Assembly: GCA_021779695.1 (NCBI GenBank)
Contig: JAJYAE010000149.1
Coordinates: forward strand, 1 to 10,256
DNA length: 10,256 bases
Direction: 5' to 3'
Origin: Acidobacteriota bacterium
Lineage (GTDB): Bacteria > Acidobacteriota > Terriglobia > Terriglobales > Acidobacteriaceae
This document shows, one piece after another, positions 1 through 7,880 of the stretch (position 1 is its first letter; each line of letters begins with the position of its first letter). The notes below the pieces were generated by a model that saw nothing but the letters and a program-made list of their open reading frames with translations, had not been told where the DNA came from and ran no database searches. A program made the translations under genes and the position numbers.

Positions 1-477
1 GCGCACGGAATCCTCGTCATGCAGGATGCGGCTGACATGCACGGGTGGGAAGTGCATCGTGGGATCCGAACCATATTGAAAGTCGGTCTTTCCGCCCGAT
101 TCCACGACGGAGACATCCGCATCCATCACTTCATACCGCGCACCCGTTGCGCGCAAAACCGCTGCGCTGCCTGCGCAGTGGTCGTAGTGAGCATGGCTGA
201 TGAGGAGGATCTTGATGTCTGAGAAACGGAAGCCCAGAGACTCCACGCTCTTCCTGATCAGAGGCACAGACGACTCGAGACTGCTGTTGATGAGGATATC
301 GCCCTGCGGCGTCACGATCAGGTAGGAGGCCAGATCCTCACTGCCAACATAGTAGAGGTTTCCGACAATGCGAAACGCGGGGAAGGGCTTGGTCCATGAG
401 GCTGGCACAGCGGCCGCAAGCCTGGCGGAGAACACAAGGAGGAACGTAAGCAGGAGAGGCCGTAATTGGCTTTGCAC
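1..477 (-). CDS. Secreted subclass B3 metallo-beta-lactamase, C-terminus cut by window edge
   Basis: The 159 residues visible read as a subclass B3 metallo-beta-lactamase, a periplasmic zinc enzyme that hydrolyses the beta-lactam ring. A signal peptide is visible: basic start (MQSQLR), hydrophobic core about residues 7-18, and a likely cleavage site after LAAA (about residue 23). The mature part starts PASWTKPFP and continues GNLYYVGSEDLASYLI (39-54). The zinc motif HAHYDH at 95-100 gives the B3-type His-x-His-x-Asp-His set. GGKTDFQYG (128-136) and FPPVHVSRILHDED (143-156) match the B3 region after it. The remaining zinc-ligand histidines would lie beyond the window. GTG at 477-475 is chosen because GGAG lies 5 bases upstream; the in-frame GTG at 483-481 is an alternative. 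It begins 2 bases after the murF stop, so translation is probably coupled. The B3 assignment is strong; real beta-lactam turnover is inferred, since other MBL-fold hydrolases resemble it. Confidence 0.87.
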   Translation of the reverse strand, partial: MQSQLRPLLLTFLLVFSARLAAAVPASWTKPFPAFRIVGNLYYVGSEDLASYLIVTPQGDILINSSLESSVPLIRKSVESLGFRFSDIKILLISHAHYDHCAGSAAVLRATGARYEVMDADVSVVESGGKTDFQYGSDPTMHFPPVHVSRILHDEDSVR

Positions 478-479
478 AT

Positions 480-1889
480 TCACTCCGATGCGCTTTTGGA
501 GGCCGGCAGGATGGATTGGATAGCGCGCTCCAGACGGACACCGCGCGAGCCTTTGACCAGCACAACATCGCCTTCTCGAAGATTGTCTTTGAGCCATTTG
601 CCAGCGGCTTCAGCATCGGGCAGAAAGAGGGATGCGACGCCGGCGGCGCAGGCCGCAGCGGCGAGATGTTCCGCATTTCCGCGGACGCCCAAGACGAAAT
701 CAAGGCCGGCTTCAGCAGCAGCCTTGCCACAAGCGGCATGCAAAGCTGGGCCCTGTTCCCCGAGTTCGAGCATCTCTCCGGCGACGAGAATTCGACGCTG
801 CGCTGGCCGTCCGCCCAGTGTACGTATCATGGAGCGCAGGGCTTCAGGATTCGAGTTATATGCATCATTAATGAGCGTAGCGCCGTCGATTTCGATCACT
901 TCGCCGCGTTTATCTCCCGGCGTCAAGGTCTCCAGGGCTCGGACAGCTGCATCGAGTTGGACACCTGCCTCCAAAGCGACGGCAAGACCGGCCATGGCAT
1001 TGGTGCCGTTATGCGCGCCGAGCAGATGCAGGGTAAACCAGCCTTCCCGCTCGCCTGCACGATAACAGATGTGGAGGCCCGCATCGTCCTCCTGCGTGAC
1101 GAGAATCTGCGGATCGGCGCAAGGGCCCTCACCGAAGTAGACGACCTTGCCCGGAAAATCCCGGCCGAACTGGGAGACGTACGGATCGCTGCAATTGAGA
1201 AATGCGATACCATTCGCCGAAAGCGCCGCCACAAGTTCAAACTTGGCGCGAGCAATCCCTGCTTGCCCGTCCGCAAAGTTTTCAATGTGTGCGGTGCCGA
1301 CGTTGGTGACCACTCCCCAATCGGGAGTGGCAATACGGGCCAGTGCAGCGATTTCTCCGGCATGATTCATGCCCATTTCGAGCACGGCAATTTCGTGATC
1401 CGGCTCCAACCGCAGCAACTGCAGCGGAAGCCCGTAGTTGTTATTCAGGTTTCCCTGAGACTTGAGCACGTTGAATCTTGCGCTGAGGGCCGCCGCGATG
1501 GCTTCCTTGGTCGTCGTCTTGCCTGCCGAACCGGTGACGCCAATAACGCGCTTTCCCCACTGGCGGCGTACATGCGCGGCCAGCGCCTGCAAAGCCAGGA
1601 GAGGGTCGTCGCAAAGCAGGAGTGGCACAGACAAAGCGATATCCGGAAGCGTGGCGACGCGCGCGCGCGCTACGACTGCCGCTACTGCGCCCCGCTCGAT
1701 TGCCGATACGACAAAATCATGCCCGTCGAATCGCTCGCCGTGGATGGCGAAAAAGACCTCACCCGCGCAGATGGTGCGCGAGTCGATTGAATAGCCCATT
1801 GCTACACGCGAACCCGGCTGCGCCACGCTGGAGGGCACTTCGAGCACGGCGCCAGTCCCCACGGCGACTTCTGCAAGGGTCAGCTTCAT
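480..1889 (-). CDS. murF: UDP-N-acetylmuramoyl-tripeptide--D-alanyl-D-alanine ligase MurF
   Basis: MurF joins D-Ala-D-Ala to UDP-MurNAc-tripeptide using ATP. This last cytoplasmic ligase step makes the pentapeptide precursor of peptidoglycan. The 469-residue length is normal for MurF. Visible Mur-ligase landmarks are the P-loop GVTGSAGKTTTK (117-128), NLNNNYGLP (147-155), EMGMNHAGEI (171-180), NVGTAHIENF (196-205), a probable carbamylated lysine in ARAKFEL (Lys216), LINDAYNSNPEA (339-350), AGEMLELGEQG (370-380) and KGSRG (446-450). The N-terminal uridine-nucleotide-binding domain carries SIDSRTI (34-40). The ATG shares ATGA with the murE stop, and GGTGGAG lies 4 bases upstream, so it is translationally coupled to murE. 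Instead of mraY, the usual next dcw gene, a metallo-beta-lactamase follows. No key motif is missing. Confidence 0.97.
   Translation of the reverse strand: MKLTLAEVAVGTGAVLEVPSSVAQPGSRVAMGYSIDSRTICAGEVFFAIHGERFDGHDFVVSAIERGAVAAVVARARVATLPDIALSVPLLLCDDPLLALQALAAHVRRQWGKRVIGVTGSAGKTTTKEAIAAALSARFNVLKSQGNLNNNYGLPLQLLRLEPDHEIAVLEMGMNHAGEIAALARIATPDWGVVTNVGTAHIENFADGQAGIARAKFELVAALSANGIAFLNCSDPYVSQFGRDFPGKVVYFGEGPCADPQILVTQEDDAGLHICYRAGEREGWFTLHLLGAHNGTNAMAGLAVALEAGVQLDAAVRALETLTPGDKRGEVIEIDGATLINDAYNSNPEALRSMIRTLGGRPAQRRILVAGEMLELGEQGPALHAACGKAAAEAGLDFVLGVRGNAEHLAAAACAAGVASLFLPDAEAAGKWLKDNLREGDVVLVKGSRGVRLERAIQSILPASKSASE
483..486 (-). promoter_or_regulatory. Ribosome binding site of the metallo-beta-lactamase gene
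   Basis: On the minus strand GGAG ends 5 bases before the GTG at 477. It lies inside the last codons of murF, and the murF stop TGA (482-480) sits between it and the GTG. An ATG at 479-477 is also reachable but is out of the lactamase frame. The arrangement supports the GTG start and stop-start coupling with murF. Confidence 0.6.
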
Positions 1890-3397
1890 CGCACTCCACC
1901 GTATCCCATTTGCCGGAGAATGGAAAGCGCGGTCTCAGCATCATCGAACGGAACGGTGTAGCCGGCAAAGATTTGCACCTTCTCATGCCCCTTGCCTGCG
2001 ATCAGCACCACGTCCTGCTGTTGGGCGAGCTCAAGAACGCGCTGAATCGCTACTGCGCGATCCGGCTCAACCTCATAGGGCGTGCCACTGGCCTTGAGTC
2101 CGGGCTCGATCTCAGCGAGGATTGCGAGCGGGTCCTCTGATCGGGGATTGTCACTGGTTACGACAACAAAGTCGCTTCCCTCCCCAGCTGCCCGCCCCAT
2201 TCTGGGTCTCTTCGTGCGATCCCGGTCACCACCGCATCCAAAGAGGCTGAGGACGCGGCCGCCGGATTTCGCAGTCAACTGGCGGGCCAATGCAGTAAGG
2301 TTGCGCAGCGCATCGTCGGTATGCGCATAGTCCACGATCACGGTGAAGGGTTGGCCGGCATCGACGGGTTCAAAGCGGCCGGGGACAGGGCGAAGCCGCG
2401 ATGCCGCCTGTGCGATCCGATCCAATGAAACGCCGCGAGCGTCCGCTGATGCGCAAGCTGCGAGAAGATTGAGGATATTGACCTCGCCCGCGAGCCGCGA
2501 ATGCACCGATGCGGTTCCCCGCGGCGTGTGCAGATGAAACGTTGAACCTCCCGGCGTCAACGCGATTTGTTCTGCCCGCCAATCGCCTTTTTCGATTCCG
2601 TAGGTAGAAACTGTGGCGCCAGCCTTGCTTGCCACCGCCGCAAGTTCTGCACTGTACGCATCATGCGCATTCAGGATGGCGACCCGAGGTGCCGGATAGG
2701 CCCTGCCCTCAAACAACATGCGCTTGGCCGCGAAGTAGTTCTCCATGGTGCCGTGATAATCAAGATGATCGCGGGTGAGGTTTGTGAAGACGGCGACGTC
2801 GAATGGCACTCCTGCGGTTCGTCCCTGGTCAAGTGCATGACTGGAGACTTCTGTGACGAGTTCTGTGGCCCCTCGCTGTACGCCTTCGGCCATTAGCTCA
2901 AAAAGATCACGCGATTCCGGTGTGGTGTGGACGGAGGGCCGAACCTCGCCGGTGATGTGATATTCGATGGTGCCGACCAGCACGGTCCTGCGATCGTCAG
3001 AGTTGAGCAGTGCCTCAATGAGAAACGATGTTGTCGTCTTTCCATTTGTTCCGGTGATCCCAGTTGCGGCAAGTGTGCGTTCTGGATGCCCGAAGAAGGC
3101 GGCCGAGGCCTGCGACAGAGCGCGGCGTCCATGCTCCACCTCAATCACGGGAATCTTCGGATGGTAGACGAGAAGGTGATCGAAGGTTTGCGAAGAATCC
3201 GTGATGACGCCGAGGGCGCCCGCGGCAATGGCCTTTTCGACGAATCGATTGCCATCTGTGGAGTCGCCCTTCATGGCAACGAAGACCGAACCGGAATGTA
3301 CACGGCGCGAGTCATACTCCACTCCCTTGACGGGCTGCGCAGACTCTCCGGAATACTCCACACCCGACACTTCAGATACCAGATCATTCCAGGTCAT
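1886..3397 (-). CDS. murE: UDP-N-acetylmuramoyl-L-alanyl-D-glutamate--2,6-diaminopimelate ligase MurE
   Basis: MurE adds the third stem-peptide residue to UDP-MurNAc-L-Ala-D-Glu in the cytoplasm. The protein has 503 residues. Motifs are GVEYDSRRV (25-33) in the UDP-binding domain, the P-loop GITGTNGKTTT (113-123), TTPES (158-162), TEVSSHALDQGR (182-193), FTNLTRDHLDYHGTM (204-218), the carbamylated lysine in AAKRMLF (Lys225), VDYAHTDDAL (355-364), FGCGGDRDRTKRP (386-398), DNPRSEDP (416-423) and GKGHE (468-472). DNPR is the signature for meso-diaminopimelate rather than lysine, so the wall is predicted to be DAP type. An earlier in-frame ATG at 3472 would overlap ftsI by 23 bases and add 25 residues unlike MurE; the ATG at 3397 gives the normal N-terminus, although no strong Shine-Dalgarno precedes it. 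It lies 52 bases after ftsI and overlaps murF by 4. Confidence 0.96.
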   Translation of the reverse strand: MTWNDLVSEVSGVEYSGESAQPVKGVEYDSRRVHSGSVFVAMKGDSTDGNRFVEKAIAAGALGVITDSSQTFDHLLVYHPKIPVIEVEHGRRALSQASAAFFGHPERTLAATGITGTNGKTTTSFLIEALLNSDDRRTVLVGTIEYHITGEVRPSVHTTPESRDLFELMAEGVQRGATELVTEVSSHALDQGRTAGVPFDVAVFTNLTRDHLDYHGTMENYFAAKRMLFEGRAYPAPRVAILNAHDAYSAELAAVASKAGATVSTYGIEKGDWRAEQIALTPGGSTFHLHTPRGTASVHSRLAGEVNILNLLAACASADARGVSLDRIAQAASRLRPVPGRFEPVDAGQPFTVIVDYAHTDDALRNLTALARQLTAKSGGRVLSLFGCGGDRDRTKRPRMGRAAGEGSDFVVVTSDNPRSEDPLAILAEIEPGLKASGTPYEVEPDRAVAIQRVLELAQQQDVVLIAGKGHEKVQIFAGYTVPFDDAETALSILRQMGYGGVR

Positions 3398-3449
3398 CTT
3401 GATTCTGATTGTAGTTGGATGAGATGCCGTCGCATTTTGCCTTCGCCGA

Positions 3450-5747
3450 TCAGCGTGCGCAGTGCACCACAATCTTTGTTCCGGCGGGCACCTGTGTGCC
3501 AGGAGCGGGCGCCTGTTGGCGCGCGATGCCGGAACCCATGATCTCTACTTCCAAGCCGGCGTTTGCCGCTGACTCAATCAGGTCTCGAACTGGCAAGCCA
3601 ACGAGTGAAGGGACCGTGAGTTTTTTGCTTTCATCGACTGGGACGCGTGCGGCCACGCTTTTGGATATCGTCGAAGTGGCGTTGCTCTTCGCTTGTGCCG
3701 CGTTGAGCTGGCCTACGACGGGCGGGGAGATGGAATAAGGCGAAGCCACCGACGCCGTTGCTAAGGCTGCGGACTGCGATGTCGCATGGGCGTCACCGGA
3801 TGGCGCGGGCGGATTCCTTAGAGGGTCATCGGCTGGAAGATCGTTTGCCGCAGCATAGAGCGCGTCTACCTCATTCTGGTCTGCCTCGGTGTCGTCCTCG
3901 GGCACAGGCTGAGTTGCCTTGGCCTGTTCCTGCGGCGTGCGAACTTCCGTGTCGTGGGGCACTCCGAGATATTCCAGGACCTGTTGCGCGACCTCAGCAA
4001 AGACCGGGGCAGAAACTGCGGTGCCGTAATAGTCTCCTTTGGGCGAGTCGATGACGACAGCCACAGCGATCACCGGGTTGTTGACCGGGGCGATGCCGGC
4101 AAAAGATGCGATGTGCATGGTCTTGGAGTAAAGATGCGTGACGGGGTCCACTTTCTGGGCAGTGCCTGTCTTGCCACCCGATGAGTAGCCATTCAATTGC
4201 GCGGGCTTGCCTGTTCCAAACAGCACCACTCCTTCCATCATCTGGCGCATCTGGGCTGCGGTAAGAGTAGAGATGACGCGATGTGCGCCGGGTGGGAGTG
4301 GATCGGGCAGGTCTTCACCGGGCTTGAAGGGATCTGCATGCAGGCTGGGCGCCGGCTGGGCATTCGCCGGATGGTCCACCTGATCCGGCATGAGGATGCG
4401 CGGCGGCAGATAGACTCCGCCATTCGCGATCGTAGAGACCATGGAGACGAGCTGGACCGGTGTAACGCCCACCTCCTGTCCGATGGCAAGAGAGCCTATT
4501 GATGAGCCGCTCCATTTGGATGGAGGACGCAGGAGCCCCCGGGTTTCGCCGGGCAGTTCCATGCCCGTCCGACCGCCGAAGCCAAAGTCACGGATGTACT
4601 GATAAAAGCGATCCGGCCCAACTCTGAGAGCGAGCTTTACGGCGGCCACATCGCTGGAGCGGGCCAGGGCCGTCGCGATGGACACGACTCCCAGTCCGCG
4701 GTCGCTCTTGTCGTCATGAATGACGCGCCCAGCCAGGGTAATCTGGCCGCCCTGACAGTCGATCATATCGTCGGGCTTGGCGAGATGCTGGTCGATTGCC
4801 GCCGAGTATGTGACGAGCTTGAACACCGAGCCCGGCTCATAGACGTCACTCACCGCGTGATCGCGCAGCAAGGCTGGCGTTGTATGGCGAAAATCGTTGG
4901 GGTTGAAAGTTGGCCGGATCGCGAGCGCAAGAATCTCTCCCGTGTGGACATCCTGGACGACAATGGTGCCATTGGCAGCCTGCGTCCTTTGCATGGCGTG
5001 CTCAAGAGCTTGCTCGGCCATGAACTGGATGTTTTCATCGATGGTGAGCTGAAGATTCTGTCCCGGCTTGGGCTCTTGCGCGGTGGAGCCGATAATGCGG
5101 CGGCGCGCATCGAGTGCGGTGAAGACCTCTCCTGGCGCGCCATGGAGGCGCTTATCAAACTTCTGTTCCAGCCCGCCGAGACCATTGTCATCCAAGCCGA
5201 CGTAGCCAAGGATCTGTGCAGCAATGACGCTGTTTGGATAGAAGCGCTGGAATTCCTTTTGAAAATAAATGCCCTTCATGTTCAGGTCACGAATGCGCGC
5301 GGCAACTTCAGGCTTGACGCGACGCGCCACCCAAGCGAAGTTGCGCCCCTGATCGAGACGATCGGCGATGGCCTTTTCTGTTGTGAAGCTGTCCTCGGGA
5401 TCAAGATGCGTGATGCTCGCCAGCACCTTTGCGGCGGCATCCTTATTCTCCATTTCAGATGGAACCGCATAAATCGAGTCGACCTGAACGGTCATGGCCA
5501 ATTCGCGCATGTTGCGGTCGTAAAGCACACCACGATGCGGAGCGACTTCAAAGGTTCTCTGCTGCTGGCGTTGCGCCCGCTCCGAGTACTCCGCATGACG
5601 CACTCCCTGCAACCAGAACAAGCGCATGGAAATGACGCATGCCCAGGCGAGGAAAAATCCGCAAATCAGCCAAAAGCGCGCCAGCTTCATCTGCGTGGCG
5701 CGCGGGGCGATGCTGCGATTCGGGTTGGTGCGAAGGACTGCCTGCAT
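3450..5747 (-). CDS. ftsI: Septal class B penicillin-binding protein FtsI (PBP3) with C-terminal PASTA domain
   Basis: This D,D-transpeptidase cross-links septal peptidoglycan; it is anchored in the inner membrane and acts in the periplasm. Domains: short cytoplasmic tail; one membrane segment about 24-46; PBP dimerisation domain from about 66 (APHRGVLYDRNMRELA at 69-84); transpeptidase domain about 235-595; Ala/Pro/acid-rich linker about 600-706; one PASTA domain 708-765 (TVPSLVGLPVRDLIESA at 711-727). The nucleophile motif is EPGSVFK (Ser307, Lys310) and the KTG motif is GGKTGTAQK (524-532). The second motif reads SSD (364-366) where SxN is usual. At 765 residues it is longer than typical proteobacterial FtsI (near 590), because of an insertion around 454-488, the linker and the PASTA domain. 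The ATG at 5747 is 36 bases after ftsL; no clear Shine-Dalgarno is seen, and Met20 (5690) is an alternative start. Confidence 0.94.
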   Translation of the reverse strand: MQAVLRTNPNRSIAPRATQMKLARFWLICGFFLAWACVISMRLFWLQGVRHAEYSERAQRQQQRTFEVAPHRGVLYDRNMRELAMTVQVDSIYAVPSEMENKDAAAKVLASITHLDPEDSFTTEKAIADRLDQGRNFAWVARRVKPEVAARIRDLNMKGIYFQKEFQRFYPNSVIAAQILGYVGLDDNGLGGLEQKFDKRLHGAPGEVFTALDARRRIIGSTAQEPKPGQNLQLTIDENIQFMAEQALEHAMQRTQAANGTIVVQDVHTGEILALAIRPTFNPNDFRHTTPALLRDHAVSDVYEPGSVFKLVTYSAAIDQHLAKPDDMIDCQGGQITLAGRVIHDDKSDRGLGVVSIATALARSSDVAAVKLALRVGPDRFYQYIRDFGFGGRTGMELPGETRGLLRPPSKWSGSSIGSLAIGQEVGVTPVQLVSMVSTIANGGVYLPPRILMPDQVDHPANAQPAPSLHADPFKPGEDLPDPLPPGAHRVISTLTAAQMRQMMEGVVLFGTGKPAQLNGYSSGGKTGTAQKVDPVTHLYSKTMHIASFAGIAPVNNPVIAVAVVIDSPKGDYYGTAVSAPVFAEVAQQVLEYLGVPHDTEVRTPQEQAKATQPVPEDDTEADQNEVDALYAAANDLPADDPLRNPPAPSGDAHATSQSAALATASVASPYSISPPVVGQLNAAQAKSNATSTISKSVAARVPVDESKKLTVPSLVGLPVRDLIESAANAGLEVEIMGSGIARQQAPAPGTQVPAGTKIVVHCAR

Positions 5748-5783
5748 CCAGGGTTGCTCGGAATCGTTTCTCTGAAAAGAAGT

Positions 5784-6293
5784 CTACCGTGCGGGAGATG
5801 GAGGCGGCGTTATCTGAGCCATCACGGGGGTGCTCATCAGGTCTGGATGCATCTCTCCATGCACGACCTGTCCAGGCTGCGGCGCCGCCATACCCATTTG
5901 CCGCGCAAGTCCATCAATGCGTGACGGCTGTGAAAGCTCGGCCTCTGTGAGGCGCAATTGCCGATTCTCCTCACGCAGTTGGTTGCGCAGCTGCTTTTCT
6001 GCCTCCAGATGATACGAGTCTTCAATCGCGCTGAAGTGCTGCAGCCCATAGAACATAACCAGCGAAAAGAGCACAAAGAGCGCGGCGGAAAAGATGCGCA
6101 TCTGGTGCAAGCGCACCGGATCCGGCGCCTTGACCAGTCGGGAATTGTCAAAGTGCCTGGTGAGCATGACTTCGGGCGTCCGCACGCCTCTGCGGCGCAA
6201 AGGCTGCTGCTCAAGCAGCGCTGCATTGCGCTCGGCAACCCGTGCCGGCCAGCCGTGACCAATCTCGTTGTAAGTGGTTGTGCATGCTGCCAT
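5784..6293 (-). CDS. ftsL: FtsL-like divisome protein, single-pass membrane with periplasmic coiled coil
   Basis: This is probably FtsL, the small bitopic protein that with FtsB and FtsQ activates the FtsW-FtsI septal synthase. FtsL diverges fast, so the call rests on architecture and position between rsmH and ftsI. The 169-residue protein has a basic cytoplasmic N-terminus of about 65 residues, one membrane segment about 66-84 (RIFSAALFVLFSLVMFYGL), then a polar heptad-like stretch about 88-122 (EKQLRNQLREENRQLRL) expected to be coiled coil. SRIDGLARQMGM (124-135) resembles the region that follows the coil in FtsL. The tail is Pro-rich. AAGGAG 7 bases before the ATG supports this start. The cytoplasmic part and tail make it longer than the roughly 120-residue E. 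coli protein. It begins 24 bases after rsmH. Confidence 0.82.
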   Translation of the reverse strand: MAACTTTYNEIGHGWPARVAERNAALLEQQPLRRRGVRTPEVMLTRHFDNSRLVKAPDPVRLHQMRIFSAALFVLFSLVMFYGLQHFSAIEDSYHLEAEKQLRNQLREENRQLRLTEAELSQPSRIDGLARQMGMAAPQPGQVVHGEMHPDLMSTPVMAQITPPPSPAR

Positions 6294-6317
6294 GGTGCTT
6301 CTCCTTGCCGAGCAACC

Positions 6318-7244
6318 TCAACGTCCCGTGTTTCGACTTGTGTTCGATTTCTTTTCCGCTGCCCGTAATTTCGCACTGCGCGCGCGCGGGTTACGTTCCG
6401 TTTCTTCTTCGCCTGCCGTTACAGGCTTCTTTGTCAAAATCTCCCAGATTCCCTTTCGCGACTCTTCGCGTAAACTGTCTTTCACGATGCGATCTTCCAA
6501 TGAATGAAAACTGATGATGACGATTCGTCCGGAGGGCTTAAGCAACTCTGGTGCAGCCTCCATCAGCGTGCGAATTTCGTCGAGTTCGCTGTTGACTCGA
6601 ATCCGGAGCGCCTGAAAGGTACGGGTTGCCGGATGAATTCTGTCCTGTTTCATTGCCGGGGCGGCGGCTGCAACAATCCGGGCAAGTTGCCCTGTTGTCG
6701 TAACCGGCCGCCCGCGAACAATGGCTCTGGCGATTCTCCGCGACCTCCTTTCCTCTCCGTATTCGTAAATAAGGTCCGCCAGCTCGCGCTCGCTCACCTC
6801 ATTCACCACTTGTTCGGCGGTCAGGCCGGAGCGCGTATCCATACGCATATCCAGCGGCCCATCCGCCATAAAACTGAATCCCCTGCGCGCCTCGTCCAAC
6901 TGAAGGCTGCTGACCCCGATATCGGCCAGAATGCCATCGAGGGATGCCGGCAGAATGTGGCTGGCAATCGACCCGAATGCCGCGCCAATCAGCGTGATCT
7001 GGGGCATCGCTGCGCCCAATTCGCCTGCAATCCCGTCCAGCCTTAACCGGGCTAGTTCCATAGCCTGTGGATCCCGGTCAAAGCAAATCAGCCGGCCGCC
7101 AGGCCCAAGCCGCCGTGCAATCTCAACCGCATGACCTGCCATGCCCAGCGTGCAGTCCACATAGACGCCACCCGGACGCACATGGAGAAACTCAATCGCT
7201 TCGTGTAAAAGAACTGGCACATGGCGTTCACTCGAATTCGTCAT
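6318..7244 (-). CDS. rsmH: 16S rRNA (cytosine(1402)-N4)-methyltransferase RsmH (MraW)
   Basis: RsmH uses S-adenosylmethionine to methylate N4 of C1402 in 16S rRNA, near the ribosomal P site. It has 308 residues, normal for the family. Landmarks are HVPVLLHEAI (8-17), the SAM loop DCTLGMAGHA (30-39), FDRDP (55-59), LADIGVSSLQLD (106-117), RRGFSF (120-125), GPLDMRMD (129-136), YGEERRSRRIA (162-172), RIHPATRTFQALRI (202-215), ISFHSLEDR (244-252) and NPRARSAKLR (285-294). The SAM loop has Met-Ala-Gly where Gly-Gly is more usual (family pattern DxTxGxGGH). A purine-rich AAGGGGGAG lies 3 bases before the ATG. It starts 24 bases after mraZ, the standard second position in dcw clusters. Confidence 0.97.
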   Translation of the reverse strand: MTNSSERHVPVLLHEAIEFLHVRPGGVYVDCTLGMAGHAVEIARRLGPGGRLICFDRDPQAMELARLRLDGIAGELGAAMPQITLIGAAFGSIASHILPASLDGILADIGVSSLQLDEARRGFSFMADGPLDMRMDTRSGLTAEQVVNEVSERELADLIYEYGEERRSRRIARAIVRGRPVTTTGQLARIVAAAAPAMKQDRIHPATRTFQALRIRVNSELDEIRTLMEAAPELLKPSGRIVIISFHSLEDRIVKDSLREESRKGIWEILTKKPVTAGEEETERNPRARSAKLRAAEKKSNTSRNTGR

Positions 7245-7268
7245 GCGCTCCCCCTTGGGGGATTCACT

Positions 7269-7718
7269 TCAACTGCGCCGACCCAGAAGCGCCGCCATTG
7301 CCTTGCGGTCTTCTGCCGTCAACTCATTGCTGGGCAACTCGCGCTCGAAGGTTTCGCGGTTGTGGACTTCGAGATAGGTCCTCATCCCGAAAACGGTCAC
7401 TTCGGCGTCAAGCTTGGCGGAGTTGCGCAGGATTTGCGGCAATAGGACCCGCGCCTGACTATCCATTTCCACCTGCTGCCCGTAATAACTGGTGATGTTC
7501 AGGTACTTCCGCACAGCGTCGTCCATCGTGCTGGAGTCTGCCAACAGTGCTTCCCGCTTCTCCCACTCTGGCAGTGGCCAAATTTCAGCCGACTTGCCGT
7601 CCGTACTGGTGACGTAATACTGCGTGACATTCATGGCGTCCATCAGCTGCTTAAAGGCGGACGGCAGCTTGAGCCGCCCCTTTTCGTCCACCTTGGCTGG
7701 ATGGTTACCACGGAACAT
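7269..7718 (-). CDS. mraZ: Transcriptional regulator MraZ
   Basis: MraZ is an AbrB/SpoVT-like DNA-binding protein that forms ring oligomers and controls the dcw operon it heads. The 149-residue protein has the two-domain arrangement, each half with its DxxxR motif: DEKGRLKLP (11-19) and DSQARVLLP (86-94). The N-terminus FRGNHPAKVDEKGR is characteristic. The ATG at 7718 is preferred because family members usually begin MFRG and GGAGAGG lies 8 bases upstream; a GTG two codons earlier (7724) is possible. As first gene of the operon, with three 10-base repeats upstream (7881-7910) placed as an MraZ operator, it probably represses its own promoter. That regulation is established in E. coli and inferred here. 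Confidence 0.96.
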   Translation of the reverse strand: MFRGNHPAKVDEKGRLKLPSAFKQLMDAMNVTQYYVTSTDGKSAEIWPLPEWEKREALLADSSTMDDAVRKYLNITSYYGQQVEMDSQARVLLPQILRNSAKLDAEVTVFGMRTYLEVHNRETFERELPSNELTAEDRKAMAALLGRRS

Positions 7719-7726
7719 CGTCACTG

Positions 7727-7733
7727 CCTCTCC
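7727..7733 (-). promoter_or_regulatory. Ribosome binding site of mraZ
   Basis: GGAGAGG on the minus strand ends 8 bases before the ATG at 7718 and only 2 before the alternative GTG at 7724. The spacing favours the ATG, in agreement with the usual MFRG start of MraZ, but a register using only GGAG would sit 5 bases from the GTG. Confidence 0.6.
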
Positions 7734-7880
7734 ATGTCTGTCTACAAATCAACTCGCCTGCTGCTGACTGAACCGGCCCTTGCCGGGGTTGCCCAAAGTG
7801 GTACCAAGGCTCTTTCGGCTCCAATTGGACTGCCAACTGGGAGGAATTCGGGTAGTCTTGAGTAGGAATTCAATCAGTTG

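Noticed and set aside
516..1790. Long open frame of 424 codons on the plus strand
   Set aside because: It lies fully antisense to murF, which has all its family motifs. The antisense frame shows no recognisable domain; long shadow frames are expected in GC-rich coding DNA.
3398..3472. Upstream murE start at 3472 giving 25 extra residues
   Set aside because: It would overlap the end of ftsI, the extra residues are unlike MurE, and the ATG at 3397 gives the usual family N-terminus.
2927..3541. Open frame of 204 codons on the plus strand
   Set aside because: It is antisense to murE and the end of ftsI, with no domain similarity or ribosome binding site.
4716..5924. Long open frame of 402 codons on the plus strand
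   Set aside because: It is antisense to ftsI and the end of ftsL, has no recognisable family, and its sequence mirrors conserved codons of the opposite genes.
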